Of a stretch of 6,332 bases of DNA, positions 6,065 through 6,332 are shown one piece after another. The stretch is from contig SKPT01000268.1 in assembly GCA_007119405.1 (NCBI GenBank), positions 1 to 6,332 on the forward strand, in the 5' to 3' direction. Below the pieces are notes generated by a model, which made no database searches, was not told the DNA's origin, and saw nothing but the letters and a program-made list of their open reading frames with translations. Both the position numbers and the translations under genes were made by a program. The DNA comes from Phycisphaeraceae bacterium. GTDB lineage: Bacteria > Planctomycetota > Phycisphaerae > Phycisphaerales > Phycisphaeraceae. How positions within the stretch are numbered: the stretch's first letter is position 1; each line of letters opens with the position of its first letter.

Positions 6065-6332
6065 CGCAGGCGCTGGTGTTCAACTCGATCCGCATCGACC
6101 GGGCGCTGGGCATCGGGGGTGAAGGCGCGCTGGTGGTCGAGGGCCTGTGCCGGGGTGTGAATCTGCTGCACGGGCCCAACGGGGCGGGCAAGACGACCAC
6201 GGCCCGGGCGATGCTGGAGCTGATCTGGCCCGGGGCGTCGGAGCTGGACCGGCCGTGGCTGCGCGGGCGCTTCGAGCTGGCGGGCCGGGCGTGGGAGGTG
6301 CTGGTCGAGGCCGGGCGCGTGCGCTGGTGGCG
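6061..6332 (+). CDS. SbcC/Rad50/YhaN-like AAA ATPase, N-terminal fragment (cut off by window edge)
   Basis: The first 90 codons are present and the frame is open to the right edge. The N-terminus contains short beta-strands and then LLHGPNGAGKTT, a Walker A (P-loop) with Lys44, followed by a helix (ARAMLELIW). The stretch FELAGRAWEVLVEAGRVRWW (71-90) resembles the second sheet of SMC/Rad50-type heads, where the next strands carry the substrate-facing loop. The start ATG shares ATGA with the stop of the nuclease gene, and GAGG lies 7 nt upstream, so the two are probably coupled and make one complex. The expected remainder, long coiled coils and then signature and Walker B motifs, lies outside the window. 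It could instead be another AAA ATPase (for example YhaN without a zinc hook); the fragment cannot tell. Confidence 0.85.
   Translation, partial: MTQALVFNSIRIDRALGIGGEGALVVEGLCRGVNLLHGPNGAGKTTTARAMLELIWPGASELDRPWLRGRFELAGRAWEVLVEAGRVRWW

Noticed and set aside
1..6332. CRISPR array, insertion sequence, tRNA or rRNA
   Set aside because: No regularly spaced direct repeats, transposase motifs, terminal inverted repeats or RNA-gene signatures were seen on reading both strands.

Overview
The window is very GC-rich and densely coded, with long antisense ORFs produced by the base composition. It comes from a bacterium. Three things point, without proof, to a planctomycete-like genome (for example Phycisphaerae): a URO-D/MtaA-type methyltransferase-like protein, an Mre11-type nuclease paired with an AAA ATPase, and large hybrid kinases. 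No rRNA, tRNA or phylogenetic marker is present, so the assignment is soft.

Region 1 (1-3076, minus strand) is a two-gene operon read right to left. The first gene is a 476-residue SAM-dependent methyltransferase of the family usually annotated 'extracellular factor (3-hydroxypalmitic acid methyl ester) biosynthesis protein', the PhcB family. It starts with GTG behind a strong Shine-Dalgarno (SD) sequence. Its stop overlaps the start of a multi-pass membrane hybrid histidine kinase. That kinase has HisKA, HATPase and receiver domains and runs off the left edge within the receiver. The pairing of a signal-making methyltransferase with a membrane kinase copies the phcB-phcS arrangement of Ralstonia quorum sensing. 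The inference is a self-contained fatty-acid-methyl-ester-type signalling module outside the Proteobacteria, and this is the most interesting content of the window.

Region 2 (3077-3647) is a 571-bp spacer with no convincing gene. It carries several short perfect inverted repeats, the best being a 9-bp stem with a 3-nt loop at 3449-3469. It must also contain the promoter of the signalling operon.

Region 3 (3648-4655, minus strand) is a URO-D superfamily protein. It has the HxC...C zinc-ligand pattern of MtaA/MtbA-type corrinoid methyltransferases rather than that of haem-pathway HemE.

Region 4 (4656-4786) is a 131-bp divergent intergenic region with good -10 elements on both strands. From it a plus-strand pair departs: a complete Mre11/SbcD/YhaO-type metallophosphoesterase (4787-6064), then, with a 4-bp ATGA overlap, the N-terminus of an SbcC/Rad50/YhaN-like ATPase with a Walker A motif (6061 to the right edge). 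These two probably form a DNA-end-processing nuclease complex.
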